From: CAIYUC01 sp963682005
Lineage (GTDB): Bacteria; Bacteroidota; Bacteroidia; Bacteroidales; FEN-979
Assembly: GCA_963682005.1 (NCBI GenBank)
Contig: OY820914.1
Location: 3,782,001-3,846,000 of the forward strand
Direction of reading: 5' to 3'
DNA: 64,000 bases
Below the pieces are notes generated by a model, which saw only the letters and a program-made list of their open reading frames with translations, had not been told where the DNA came from and ran no database searches. Positions 33,101 through 39,060 of this stretch are shown here, piece by piece. The number at the start of each line of letters is the position of its first letter. The stretch's first letter is position 1. The position numbers were made by a program, and so were the translations under genes.

Positions 33101-36100
33101 AATGTTGATGTAACGGCAAACTATACGATCACCTATGTACCATCACCGGCAACAGGAGTTATCAATCTGAAGGCAGTAAGTGTGACAGCAGTGACGGATA
33201 CCAAGACGTATGATGGAGGTGTTACTTCCTCGGCTTCACCGATAGTAGGGACACTTGCCACGGGTGATGCTGTATTGGCTGCACCAACCCAGGTTTACGA
33301 CAACAAGAATGTAGGGACCACGCACGTTCTGAGTGCTTCGGGCCTGACCATTCAGGATGCCAGTTTAGTAAACGTGACAGCAAACTATACCATTACGTAT
33401 GTACCATCAGCGGCAATAGGAGTTATCAATCTGAAGGCAGTAAGTGTGACAGCAGTGACGGATACCAAGACGTATGATGGAGGTGTTACTTCCTCGGCTT
33501 CACCGATAGTAGGGACACTTGCCACGGGTGATGCTGTATTGGCTGCACCAACCCAGGTTTACGACAACAAGAATATCGGAACCACGCATGTTCTGAGTGC
33601 TTCCAGCCTGACGATCAAGGATGCCGGGAATGTTGATGTAACGGCAAACTATACGATCACCTATGTACCATCACCGGCAACAGGAGTTATCACTCTGAAG
33701 GCAGTAAGTGTGACAGCAGTGACGGATACCAAGACGTATGATGGAGGTGTTACTTCCTTGGCTTCACCGATAGTAGGGACACTTGCCACTGGTGATGCTG
33801 TACTGGCTGCACCAACCCAGGTTTACGACGACAAGAATATCGGAACCACGCATGTTCTGACGGCTTCCGGCCTGACGATAAAGGATGCCGGGAATGTTGA
33901 TGTAACGGCAAACTATACGATCACCTATGTACCATCACCGGCAACAGGAGTTATTAATCTGAAGGCAGTAAGTGTGACAGCAGTGACGGATACCAAGACG
34001 TATGATGGAGGTGTTACTTCCTCGGCTTCACCGATAGTAGGGACACTTGCCACGGGTGATGCTGTACTGGCTGCACCAACCCAGGTTTACGACGACAAGA
34101 ATATCGGAACCACGCATGTTCTGACGGCTTCCGGCCTGACGATCAAGGATGCCGGGAATGTTGATGTAACGGCAAACTATACGATCACCTATGTACCATC
34201 ACCGGCAACAGGAGTTATCAATCTGAAGGCAGTAAGTGTGACAGCAGTGACGGATACCAAGACGTATGATGGAGGTGTTACTTCCTCGGCTTCACCGATA
34301 GTAGGGACACTTGCCACGGGTGATGCTGTACTGGCTGCACCAACCCAGGTTTATGACAACAAGAATGTAGGGACAACGCACGTTCTGAGTGCTTCCGGCC
34401 TGACGATCAAGGATGCCGGGAATGTTGATGTAACGGCAAACTATACGATCACCTATGTACCATCACCGGCAACAGGAGTTATCAATCTGAAGGCAGTAAG
34501 TGTGACAGCAGTGACGGATACCAAGACGTATGATGGAGGTGTTACTTCCTCGGCTTCCCCGATAGTAGGGACACTTGCCGCGGGAGATGCTGTACTGGCT
34601 GCACCAACCCAGGTTTACGACAACAAGAATATCGGAACCACGCATGTTCTGACGGCTTCTGGCCTGGCGATCAAGGATGCCGGGAATGTTGATGTAACGG
34701 CAAACTATACCATCACGTATGTACCATCAGCGGCAACAGGAGTTATCAATCTGAAGGCAGTAAGTGTGACAGCAGTGACGGATACCAAGACGTATGATGG
34801 AGGTGTTACTTCCTCGGCTTCACCGATAGTAGGGACACTTGCCACGGGTGATGCTGTACTGGCTGCACCAACCCAGGTTTACGACGACAAGAATGTAGGG
34901 ACAACGCACGTTCTGAGTGCTTCCGGCCTGACGATCAAGGATGCCGGGAATGTTGATGTAACGGCAAACTATACGATCACCTATGTACCATCACCGGCAA
35001 CAGGAGTTATTAATCTGAAGGCAGTAAGTGTGACAGCAGTGACGGATACCAAGACGTATGATGGAGGTGTTACTTCCTCGGCTTCCCCGATAGTAGGGAC
35101 ACTTGCCACGGGCGATGCTGTATCGGCTGCACCAACCCAGGTTTACGACGACAAGAATATCGGAACCACGCATGTTCTGACGGCTTCTGGCCTGACGATC
35201 AAGGATGCCGGGAATGTTGATGTAACGGCAAACTATACGATCACCTATGTACCATCACCGGCAACAGGAGTTATTAATCTGAAGGCAGTAAGTGTGACAG
35301 CAGTGACGGATACCAAGACGTATGATGGAGGTGTTACTTCCTCGGCTTCACCGATAGTAGGGATACTTGCCACGGGTGATGCTGTACTGGCTGCACCAAC
35401 CCAGGTTTACGACAACAAGAATATCGGAACCACGCATGTTCTGACGGCTTCCGGCCTGACGATCAAGGATGCCGGGAATGTTGATGTAACGGCGAACTAT
35501 ACCATCACCTATGTACCATCACCGGCAACAGGAGTCATCAATCTGAAGGCAGTAAGCGTGACAGCAGTGACGGATACCAAGACGTATGATGGAGGTGTTA
35601 CTTCCTCGGCTTCACCGATAGTAGGGACACTTGCCACGGGCGATGCTGTATTGGCTGCGCCGACGCAGGTTTACGACGACAAGAATGTAGGGACAACGCA
35701 TGTTCTGAGTGCTTCCGGCCTGACCATTCAGGATGCCAGTTTAGTAAACGTGACAGCAAACTATACGATCACCTATGTGCCATCACCGGCAACAGGAGTT
35801 ATAACCGCAGTTCAGTTGACGCCACATATTACGGCCATCAGCAAATGCTACGACGGTAATACCACCGCTGTATTAAGCGCACAGTGGGTAACAGGAATGG
35901 TAAATGGAGAAACTAGTGTTACTTTGATTGTTGGAGCAGCCAATTTCAACACTGCTGCACCCGGTAATGGAAAGCTTGTCACGGCAACCTCGCTGAGTCT
36001 CGGTGGACCGGATGCAAGCAACTATAAATTGGCCACCGGCGCCACTGCTACAACAACAGCCGACATTTATCCGACGCCTGTTGCTGATATCAGTGTTTCG

Positions 36101-37591
36101 ACTCCGATCAGTTGCCATGACGGGACAGGAACTGTAACAATTACGCCAACTGTAGGTACTGCTCCGTTTGATTTCACATTCGGTACATACACTAACCAGA
36201 CAGGCATTTTTACCGGAATACCAACCGGTACTTATTCATGGTCATTTACCGACAGTCATACATGTGTTTCCGAAACAGGCTCATTCTTTGTTCCGGAACC
36301 TGCCGCCATCCCATTAAGCGGAAACATCAACTACCTGAACAGCGGGCTAACACCTATGGACAGTGTAACGGTAATCCTTCGGCAGGGAAGCACGGATGTG
36401 CTGACAACCATAACCAACGCTGCCGGTCATTACGCGTTTGCCAATGTATGCCCGGGCGATTACACGGTGGTGCTCGATGCAGTGGTCAATGGCGTACATA
36501 AGATCACGGGTGGTGTCAACACAACGGATGCAGCTAATGTTAATCTGTGGAGTGTCTTCCCAAACCCGATCCAAAAGGTCAAATTCTATACAGGTGACGG
36601 AGTTATGACCAATGATCTTTGGTCGGATGATGCCGGAAGGATCATGCAGTACTTCCTGACACTCGGGACTGCAGGTTGGGTTGACCGTGGTTCATGGACA
36701 TTCTGGAAAACAGGAGAGACAATTAGCGAAAACCCGATCACTCCACCTTCAGGGTTGCAGAGACCATCAGTAACAATCCTTCCGCTCAGCGGACCGAATA
36801 CCCAGAATTTCTATGCAATGGTAACGGGCGATTTCAACGGCAGTTTCACACCGAAAACCGGCAAACATGCCAGCGAAACCCTTACCCTGAACCAGGGAGA
36901 AACCCTGAAAGCAGGTGCAGGAGTTTACGTGGAGCTTCCGGTTTATGCTGAATCAGCAATGGAAGTAGGTGCTGTTTCGATGATCATGAACTTCCCGCAG
37001 AAACTGGCCGACATCCAAGGCATTTACCTGGCAGGCGATCCTTCAATACATGTCCTGTACAGTGTAAACGGTGACGAACTCAGGATAAGCTGGACATCCA
37101 TGACACCGATGTCACTGAACCCGGGCGATAAACTGCTTACGCTCCAGTTGATGACCAGCAGTACATTCGGAAAGGATGACATGATCCGTTTCACACTGGC
37201 CGATGATGAACTCAATGAGCTTGCCAATGGAAGAGGCCTTGTGATCGGAAATGCAGTCCTGAAGGTTGATGCAATAGGGTCTTCAGCATTGGGTACGATA
37301 GACGTTCCAACAGCAAAGGATATTACGCTGACAAACTACCCGAACCCATTTGCCGGAAGGACCACGATTGCTTATTCACTGCCGGTTACAGGAGAAGTAA
37401 GCATTGAATTGCGCGATATGCTGGGCAGGGTTGTCATGACCCCGGTTGATAAGGAATTCCAGTTATCCGGAGATCATAAAATGATCATCAATGCCGGTAA
37501 CCTTGAGCAGGGGATCTATACAGCCACACTCACCTTAAATGTCGAAGGACAGAAGATGATGCGTACCATTAAAATTATCAGGAATAATTAG
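18155..37591 (+). CDS. giant surface protein with a 31-unit YDG-domain array and T9SS sorting domain, 6478 aa
   Basis: The product starts with a long signal peptide (about 1-37, ending SANAQE). Ig-like domains follow (about 40-430, many ending in four-cysteine patterns). Two homologous beta-solenoid super-repeats of about 900 residues come next (about 440-1300 and 1310-2230); each closes with VTAFSPFAAYG or VTSFSPFAAYG and is followed by V-Y-V-D/N-D and the motif PAGTGPKKT. Then a NosD-like right-handed beta-helix (about 2240-2640), a cohesin-like domain (about 2750-2905) and one Ig-like domain. From 3072 on come one divergent YDG domain, 31 near-identical 88-residue YDG domains (3159-5886) and a last divergent one (KCYDGNTTAVL). 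The C-terminus carries a carboxypeptidase-regulatory/dockerin-like module (GGVNTTDAANVN), a second cohesin-like domain and a T9SS sorting domain starting at NYPNPF near 6394. YDG domains are known from large bacterial adhesins. An extended stalk role is inferred. Confidence 0.94.
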   Translation: MKKLYNRYASAKTMNNAGAILISLLMVMLLAGSANAQETVITVPGYTVVGPQNIITICVGGSVTFSVENSTFDHTYSLYKSGFNQDITSTVEGSTITFTPLSFLSIPSSPPVYTIIDLDDEDPIVPWISFKIVVVADPISSTMTKTPNLSSVCDNQDVSASVNVAGSGGVSCSNIYEYRTQTSIDGWISWASYTAGTSISTAGKTGVEIRASRGGCGGSGCYVDANIYSWTVVNDFEIQTQPEGATVCYGDRHEMSLTVTGGVPAYSYQWQSSETQYGTYLDISGAQSPTYKPAADNPVSDRTTWYQCKINSATGSGCPEQITTPVSITERAQFIPGNISNASQSICYHHDATTLNVSPTGANGTYSYKWFYKLTGDCDGSGWTEIPSTNSPSYTPTALTTTTIYRCEITPTGTPSCGALWTDNCATITVSSLESALMVDPSYNSSTPGWGCTKFASIQNAVDRLELGDAGGTINIAATAYDESVTVKKTGITFISSGIIDIQHNLSLANAGVTLTMDGDLTIDGTLTLTDVDDYLVIDNNTLTLNGAIAGDGSLSGSNASGLVITGSGTFGTVNISGPLGALTINRASQTIKLGICDFVFEVDHLALTNGILELNANMLKVSQSYSRNSGSIKGDASASLFFGAAMTVSGNLVFDASGQALAELTSDMAGSITLTTPLTSTSVTWNNGTFVTGSSAALTAGVLTVEVTATLTTGAALQAATLTNIGAVNLGGDAVITDMLTMGDFSNPLVLSSLDFRGRTLTLEGTINVTETSSFITNATSNLILNGSTAWDLHHAITLLGDLTINRSGGVTMTHDLDVRNVLTLTNGDFTMGAYTLTINNAMAGSLGNLKSDASSELYIWGTGAGIHIPALGNLLLLTVNNPNGAAIDGAISIHDKLTLRNGLLSGGGNLIMLDGKTIDRYRSGAIWGRLDAEPEFGASVNVRYIGDTRMTTGFELPTASVVTDVTVGNNSAGVDLGGDRVIHNLTFFYGDFSIGSKTLTLNGGLTFQNYGTLVGGTTSNLILGGTAAFNLPSSVSALNDLTIDRSGGVSLLGDLSLEGFLYLTSGNFNLGNYRLTLKKQIQGTTANLVATSSSKITIAGTVSGIVIPSTVTALNNFTLNNAQGTTLQGVLALASLTLTNGLMNLGGYNLTTVTASGNSDSYVVANALQAGRFAMTGVTGSVTMPVGYGIGSYTPLQVSNTAPEDFSIAIRQISNMSDFTYPVPSPDFVQLEWELARTGSGTAEVTFNWNYEGYGSAPTEVGHYSTSVWSPAGTITASSTTSVTVSGVTAFSPFAAYGSKLAVVYVDDINGNDTYTGEHATNSPAGTGPKKTMTEAHNVVVGDGTGKLIIADGTSYAEDLAVSKTLIFETTTPTAGTFTLGQTLTVTGTHVITMNGNMVVQGALTLTASGDKINVGAHSLSLGSSWSGNGFIVGGATSNLSLGGPVSSFNLESNVLYDLTINGAGTVVLNTNFAVDGTLALTNPTDYLAIGSHTLTLNGTLSGDGYLQGTSSSILTINGSGAFGTMNLNGELSTLNLLRGSSGTITLGTCSYPFKVDILSLSAGNLDLGDNLLEIDGVYTRGSGTFYASTTSLAGLYFSGLTTGELIFSGGTPILPELYLNTPMSINIGTAMEIGSAMVNTGELTTSEAVTFGMIENAANITLGDDASVTGLFALTDPAAIFAVGGNTLTFNGDITGTEFGTLQADATSTLVFNGTTEFDLPSNISELKNLTINRIDGVNLTGDLDVKNDLMLTSGDFSIGGHKLTINNAIGGNLANLKSDASSTFEVALSGLGTGSGIHVPALSDLKELILDNSHGAIVDGGITIHDQLTLKSGILSGSDNLSIMTGKTIDRSGGSLSAEPTFFTSVKVHYTGSSLITTGYELPDGFSPAITDVTVDNGGAGVKLGNNRVIHDLTLTNGDFSIDGKTLTINGDLSVTTGQLNGGITSNLSLGGTAAFNLPSNITDLNDLEINRTGGVSLLGDLSLEGFLYLTTGDFNLTGNRLTIKSPIQGVTDNLVTTSSSKITIAGSVSGIIIPSTVTVLNNLKLDNVAGTALQGALSLGSLTLTNGLINLGNYDLTTAVVTGSSSSYVIADAATAGKFKVTGVTSAVSMPVGYSSSSYTPLSVSNSTSADFAIAIKHIENMSDFTSPVPSPEWVKLEWELERTGGGTAEVTFRWNSGEQHPDVFTPSAVGHFDGTAWLPAGSISATTTSATVSGITSFSPFAAYGGLIDPVYVNDVTGSNANTGETPDNIPAGTGPKKTIEQGLTVVINTGGTIYVADGTYNLTSPLDITKEVSIIGNIATPANVVVNAPSGGVISGANSCFVVMADNVSIKGFRIQGAFHTALAQNAGIYVNDQALGHSGLENITISNNELFNNGYGIIAADLRNSIISYNKVYSSKKVTGKESESGVGIVLYGRHEDALRTYNVTIDHNEVYNNETEGIRVDVESGAGGTNFVNDLAIVISTNTIYNNGSTIGGVDKFVGIKSAGWSKGVTLSLNEIYNHKGATISPSSGNAGIWIAASNDWEISSDNNIHDNLNGIFFAYSTFDPGSGSHVINGNDIHGNVRGISIDDGSEAVVNYNKIYSNNSTTFSGIGYTPFGVYNNSTTDLDAKYNWWGSAKGPTVSSNVCGDGDRITSNVTYEPWYNNDVFTTQVYKLVAYTIGGTKSVCIAEHTNITLSGSQNGSNYKYKLYKDGIEVPGSEQDGTGSSLSWNVTTSTTSLYTVKARNTLNSCELDMSGSARLYVGPVTVISSLSGHCEGASIDVPVKVASFVQVGSITLTLNYNSALTYAGYTVPIGGPAVTIFPAGSGVLTVAYMVTNPLAPITLPDSSTLFTLQFTYNGGNGTVTFYDPPEQTEACEYAWIEPPAHPGDPLSYVPFCDIPKANYYFDGTVTGFLRPRASLTGTTAMCLNQSTDLSISFTEGTAPWYYSINGGAEVTASTNPETIHVSPTTTTDYSITSLRDAHCTSISADYAGTVRVTVNPLPDAPIAGDYNNSYDGATHWGTATPPVDSHIVWYTASSGGTETVAPSRKYVGSSSAWAESVVNTTGCKSTSRTLVTVTITNKPVTVTAVTDTKIYDGGISSSAVPMVGPLASGDVVNAVPTQTYDNKTVGTGHVMTAVGLTIKDALSADVTSNYTITYDKDYTGVINLKAVSVTAVTDTKTYDGGVTSSASPIVGTLATGDAVLAAPTQVYDDKNIGTTHVLSASGLTIKDAGNVDVTANYTITYVPSAATGVINLKAVSVTAVTDTKTYDGGVTSSALPIVGTLAAGDAVLAAPTQVYDNKNIGTMHVLTASGLTIKDAGNVDVTANYTITYVPSPATGVINLKAVSVTAVTDTKTYDGGVTSSASPIVGTLATGDAVLAAPTQVYDNKNIGTMHVLTASGLTIKDAGNVDVTANYTITYVPSPATGVINLKAVSVTAVTDTKTYDGGVTSSASPIVGTLATGDAVLAAPTQVYDDKNIGTTHVLTASGLTIKDAGNVDVTANYTITYVPSPATGVINLKAVSVTAVTDTKTYDGGVASSASPIVGTLATGDAILAAPTQVYDDKNIGTTHVLTASSLTIKDAGNVDVTANYTITYVPSPATGVINLKALSVTAVTDTKTYDGGVTSSASPIVGTLATGDAVLAAPTQVYDDKNVGTTHVLSASGLTIKDAGNVDVTANYTITYVPSPATGVINLKAVSVTAVTDTKTYDGGVTSSASPIVGTLATGDAVLAAPTQVYDNKNIGTTHVLSASGLTIKDAGNVDVTANYTITYVPSPATGVINLKAVSVTAVTDTKTYDGGVTSSASPIVGILATGDAVLAAPTQVYDNKNIGTTHVLTASGLTIKDAGNVDVTANYTITYVPSPATGVINLKAVSVTAVTDTKTYDGGVTSSASPIVGTLATGDAVLAAPTQVYDDKNVGTTHVLSASGLTIQDASLVNVTANYTITYIPSPATGVINLKAVSVTAVTDTKTYDGGVTSSASPIVGTLATGDAVLAAPTQVYDNKNIGTTHVLSASGLTIKDAGNVDVTANYTITYVPSAATGVINLKAVSVTAVTDTKTYDGGVTSSASPIVGTLATGDAVLAAPTQVYDDKNVGTTHVLSASGLTIKDGLNVDVTANYTITYVPSPATGVINLKAVSVTAVTDTKTYDGGVTSSASPIVGTLATGDAVLAAPTQVYDDKNIGTTHVLTASGLTIKDAGNVDVTANYTITYVPSPATGVINLKAVSVTAVTDTKTYDGGVTSSASPIVGILATGDAVLAAPTQVYDDKNIGTTHVLSASGLTIQDASLVNVTANYTITYIPSPATGVINLKAVSVTAVTDTKTYDGGVTSSASPIVGTLATGDAVLAAPTQVYDNKNIGTTHVLSASGLTIQDASLVNVTANYTITYVPSAATGVINLKAVSVTAVTDTKTYDGGVTSSASPIVGTLATGDAVLAAPTQVYDDKNIGTTHVLTASGLTIKDAWNVDVTANYTITYVPSPATGVINLKAVSVTAVTDTKTYDGGVASSASPIVGTLATGDAILAAPTQVYDDKNIGTTHVLSASGLTIQDASLVNVTANYTITYVPSAATGVINLKAVSVTAVTDTKTYDGGVTSSASPIVGTLATGDAVLAAPTQVYDNKNIGTTHVLSASGLTIKDAGNVDVTANYTITYVPSPATGVINLKAVSVTAVTDTKTYDGGVTSSASPIVGTLAAGDAVLAAPTQVYDNKNIGTTHVLTASGLTIKDAGNVDVTANYTITYVPSAATGVINLKAVSVTAVTDTKTYDGGVTSSASPIVGTLATGDAVLAAPTQVYDDKNIGTTHVLTASGLTIKDAGNVDVTANYTITYVPSPATGVINLKAVSVTAVTDTKTYDGGVTSSASPIVGTLATGDAVLAAPTQVYDDKNIGTTHVLTASGLTIKDAGNVDVTANYTITYVPSPATGVINLKAVSVTAVTDTKTYDGGVTSSASPIVGTLATGDAVLAAPTQVYDDKNVGTTHVLSASGLTIKGAGNVDVTANYTITYVPSPATGVINLKAVSVTAVTDTKTYDGGVTSSASPIVGTLATGDAVLAAPTQVYDNKNVGTTHVLSASGLTIQDASLVNVTANYTITYVPSAAIGVINLKAVSVTAVTDTKTYDGGVTSSASPIVGTLATGDAVLAAPTQVYDNKNIGTTHVLSASSLTIKDAGNVDVTANYTITYVPSPATGVITLKAVSVTAVTDTKTYDGGVTSLASPIVGTLATGDAVLAAPTQVYDDKNIGTTHVLTASGLTIKDAGNVDVTANYTITYVPSPATGVINLKAVSVTAVTDTKTYDGGVTSSASPIVGTLATGDAVLAAPTQVYDDKNIGTTHVLTASGLTIKDAGNVDVTANYTITYVPSPATGVINLKAVSVTAVTDTKTYDGGVTSSASPIVGTLATGDAVLAAPTQVYDNKNVGTTHVLSASGLTIKDAGNVDVTANYTITYVPSPATGVINLKAVSVTAVTDTKTYDGGVTSSASPIVGTLAAGDAVLAAPTQVYDNKNIGTTHVLTASGLAIKDAGNVDVTANYTITYVPSAATGVINLKAVSVTAVTDTKTYDGGVTSSASPIVGTLATGDAVLAAPTQVYDDKNVGTTHVLSASGLTIKDAGNVDVTANYTITYVPSPATGVINLKAVSVTAVTDTKTYDGGVTSSASPIVGTLATGDAVSAAPTQVYDDKNIGTTHVLTASGLTIKDAGNVDVTANYTITYVPSPATGVINLKAVSVTAVTDTKTYDGGVTSSASPIVGILATGDAVLAAPTQVYDNKNIGTTHVLTASGLTIKDAGNVDVTANYTITYVPSPATGVINLKAVSVTAVTDTKTYDGGVTSSASPIVGTLATGDAVLAAPTQVYDDKNVGTTHVLSASGLTIQDASLVNVTANYTITYVPSPATGVITAVQLTPHITAISKCYDGNTTAVLSAQWVTGMVNGETSVTLIVGAANFNTAAPGNGKLVTATSLSLGGPDASNYKLATGATATTTADIYPTPVADISVSTPISCHDGTGTVTITPTVGTAPFDFTFGTYTNQTGIFTGIPTGTYSWSFTDSHTCVSETGSFFVPEPAAIPLSGNINYLNSGLTPMDSVTVILRQGSTDVLTTITNAAGHYAFANVCPGDYTVVLDAVVNGVHKITGGVNTTDAANVNLWSVFPNPIQKVKFYTGDGVMTNDLWSDDAGRIMQYFLTLGTAGWVDRGSWTFWKTGETISENPITPPSGLQRPSVTILPLSGPNTQNFYAMVTGDFNGSFTPKTGKHASETLTLNQGETLKAGAGVYVELPVYAESAMEVGAVSMIMNFPQKLADIQGIYLAGDPSIHVLYSVNGDELRISWTSMTPMSLNPGDKLLTLQLMTSSTFGKDDMIRFTLADDELNELANGRGLVIGNAVLKVDAIGSSALGTIDVPTAKDITLTNYPNPFAGRTTIAYSLPVTGEVSIELRDMLGRVVMTPVDKEFQLSGDHKMIINAGNLEQGIYTATLTLNVEGQKMMRTIKIIRNN
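27368..27628 (+). repeat. divergent first YDG unit (87 codons)
   Basis: This unit is in frame with the array that follows and keeps its landmarks (VTAVTDTKIYDGG, TIKDALSADVTSNYTITYD). It differs at many positions and is one codon shorter than the 264-bp units. It probably represents an older copy outside the zone that has been homogenised. Confidence 0.85.
27629..35812 (+). repeat. in-frame tandem array: 31 units of 264 bp (88-residue YDG domain)
   Basis: GCAGTAAGTGTGACAGCAG or a near-identical string recurs every 264 bp from 27629 to 35549. The spacing is exact (7920/264 = 30 steps), so there are 31 units with no indel. Each encodes an AVSVTAVTDTKTYDGG...ANYTITYVPSPATGVINLK domain. Variation is confined mostly to a few two-state sites: YDDKN (18 units) or YDNKN (13 units), KNIG or KNVG, HVLS or HVLT, DAGNVDV or DASLVNV, SPATG or SAATG. 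DASLVNV occurs in units 9, 13, 14, 16, 22 and 31. The array is coding sequence within the 6478-residue protein. Confidence 0.97.
35813..36070 (+). repeat. divergent last YDG-like unit
   Basis: The frame continues into a clearly related but diverged domain (AISKCYDGNTTAVL, then ASNYKLATG and ATTTADI). Together with the divergent unit at 27368 it brackets the homogenised array. The array therefore has old edges and a young centre. Confidence 0.75.
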
Positions 37592-37600
37592 CAGGCGGTA

Positions 37601-37640
37601 AAGAGCGGAGGGGTGGATCCCTCCGCTCTTCTTTATCTGA
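37601..37640 (+). terminator. rho-independent-type hairpin after the YDG giant gene
   Basis: AAGAGCGGAGGG (37601-37612) pairs perfectly over 12 bp with CCCTCCGCTCTT (37619-37630) around a 6-base loop. It is followed by a short pyrimidine-rich stretch (CTTTATCT) and lies 10 bp after the stop codon. The stem is strong but the T-tract is weak. Confidence 0.75.
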
Positions 37641-37771
37641 AAAACCGCCATTCCGATCAAGAAATCACTCATCAGAGAATGATGCATGAACACCTGGACG
37701 GTTTCAGCATTAAACTCCGGTTCCACAGGAGACGGAGTTTTGCCATTAATAAATGAGTAAAATATAAAGCC

Positions 37772-38965
37772 GTGTATAAACATTTATTGATCCTGTGGAT
37801 TTTTACCGGTTTGGCATGCCAAACTATAGTTGCGCAGAATGCACCGGCCTCGACGATCGGGATTGTTACAACGTATGCACCAACAGCAACCGTTCCATTG
37901 AGGGCAGTAAGCTTTTCAAACATCGGGAGTTGTAACCTGAAAATAGTATATGATCCGGCCGTAGCCATTGCTACGTCGGTCACAGTCGGTAATCCATTGC
38001 TGGGCGGCAATCTTGTATACAATGTTTCCGCTCCTGGTGTGATTACCCTGGGGTGGTACACCTGGCCGGGGGTAACATTGCCTGATAATTCGGTCATTTT
38101 TAATGTTAACTTTTCCAGAGCAGGACCGGGCAGTACACTCATTGCATTTGATGATAATGGTAATTCATGCAAGTGGGGTGATGGTAATTCAGTAAACCTT
38201 AATGATATACCCGCCTCAGACTTTTACATCAGCGGATCACTGAATTTTCTGCTCCATTTGGCCCCGGTTACCATGGTGCCAATGTTGAAGGGAAATCCCG
38301 GAATGATGATACATGTGCCTGTGAGGGTCTCAAATTTTACAAGCATAGGACGCATATCCCTCTTCATGCAATACTTTTCTTCCGCCCTGACTTATCAATC
38401 CTTTACCAATAATTCAGACTTCCCGAACCTGGTTATAGAAGGTAGCATTCCCGGACAAGTAACTTGTGAGGGAAATATTTCCTCTGGTTCACCCGGGATA
38501 ATGCTCGCTGACAGTTCCATTCTACTTACACTTCACTTTACATACAATGGAGGAACAACAGGCATGACCTGGATTGATAATGGATCCTCCTGTGAATATA
38601 CCGATGAATTTTTCAATCCGCTTCCTGATACTCCTTTTTCAAGTTATTATATCAACGGATCTGTTACTCCGGAAACCACTACAGGAACGGGAGATGATTT
38701 AACCCATGTATCTTACCGGTTAACGGTCGGAGCCAATACCCTTGCATTTTCTCTTCCGGTTCCAGGTCAGGTTAGCATCACACTGAGGGATATCCAGGGA
38801 AGGGTTGTTATGATTCCTGTGAAAAAGGAAACAATGTCATCCGGGGATCATCGAAAGAACATTGATACAGGCAAACTTACACCGGGTATTTACCTGGTTA
38901 CATTGACGCTGAATGCCAATGGGCAAATGTTAATAAGCACCATAAAAACAGTATTCAATTTTTGA
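37772..38965 (+). CDS. secreted double-cohesin-like protein with a degenerate sorting domain, 397 aa
   Basis: The start is GTG at 37772. The next giant gene begins in the same context (TAAAGCCGTG, then codons for a Lys-rich start and L-I/T-L-W-I), which supports GTG initiation in both. A signal peptide (about 1-22, ending IVAQNAP) precedes two cohesin-like domains (about 25-160 and 168-305), each closing with a cysteine-containing SCKWGD or SCEYTDE segment and an SxYxxGS strand. The last 85 residues resemble the T9SS sorting domain of the YDG giant (VSITLRDIQGRVVM, SSGDHRKNI, PGIYLVTLTLNANGQ), but the N-x-PNPF motif is missing. The protein is a paralogue of the N-terminal 300 residues of the following giant protein, so the pair probably arose by local duplication. 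Cohesins bind dockerins in cellulosomes; here the partner could be the dockerin-like modules nearby, which is inference. Confidence 0.88.
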   Translation: MYKHLLILWIFTGLACQTIVAQNAPASTIGIVTTYAPTATVPLRAVSFSNIGSCNLKIVYDPAVAIATSVTVGNPLLGGNLVYNVSAPGVITLGWYTWPGVTLPDNSVIFNVNFSRAGPGSTLIAFDDNGNSCKWGDGNSVNLNDIPASDFYISGSLNFLLHLAPVTMVPMLKGNPGMMIHVPVRVSNFTSIGRISLFMQYFSSALTYQSFTNNSDFPNLVIEGSIPGQVTCEGNISSGSPGIMLADSSILLTLHFTYNGGTTGMTWIDNGSSCEYTDEFFNPLPDTPFSSYYINGSVTPETTTGTGDDLTHVSYRLTVGANTLAFSLPVPGQVSITLRDIQGRVVMIPVKKETMSSGDHRKNIDTGKLTPGIYLVTLTLNANGQMLISTIKTVFNF

Positions 38966-39060
38966 ATTTGCAAATAACAACACATTATAACCCTGTGTCC
39001 TGATTTTCGACTGATACAAGGTCCTTGTTACTAATGATAAACGAATTAAAACCTAAAGCC

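Noticed and set aside
32087..35173. Three near-identical 60-codon minus-strand frames in the YDG array
   Set aside because: They are the same shadow frame occurring in three similar repeat units.
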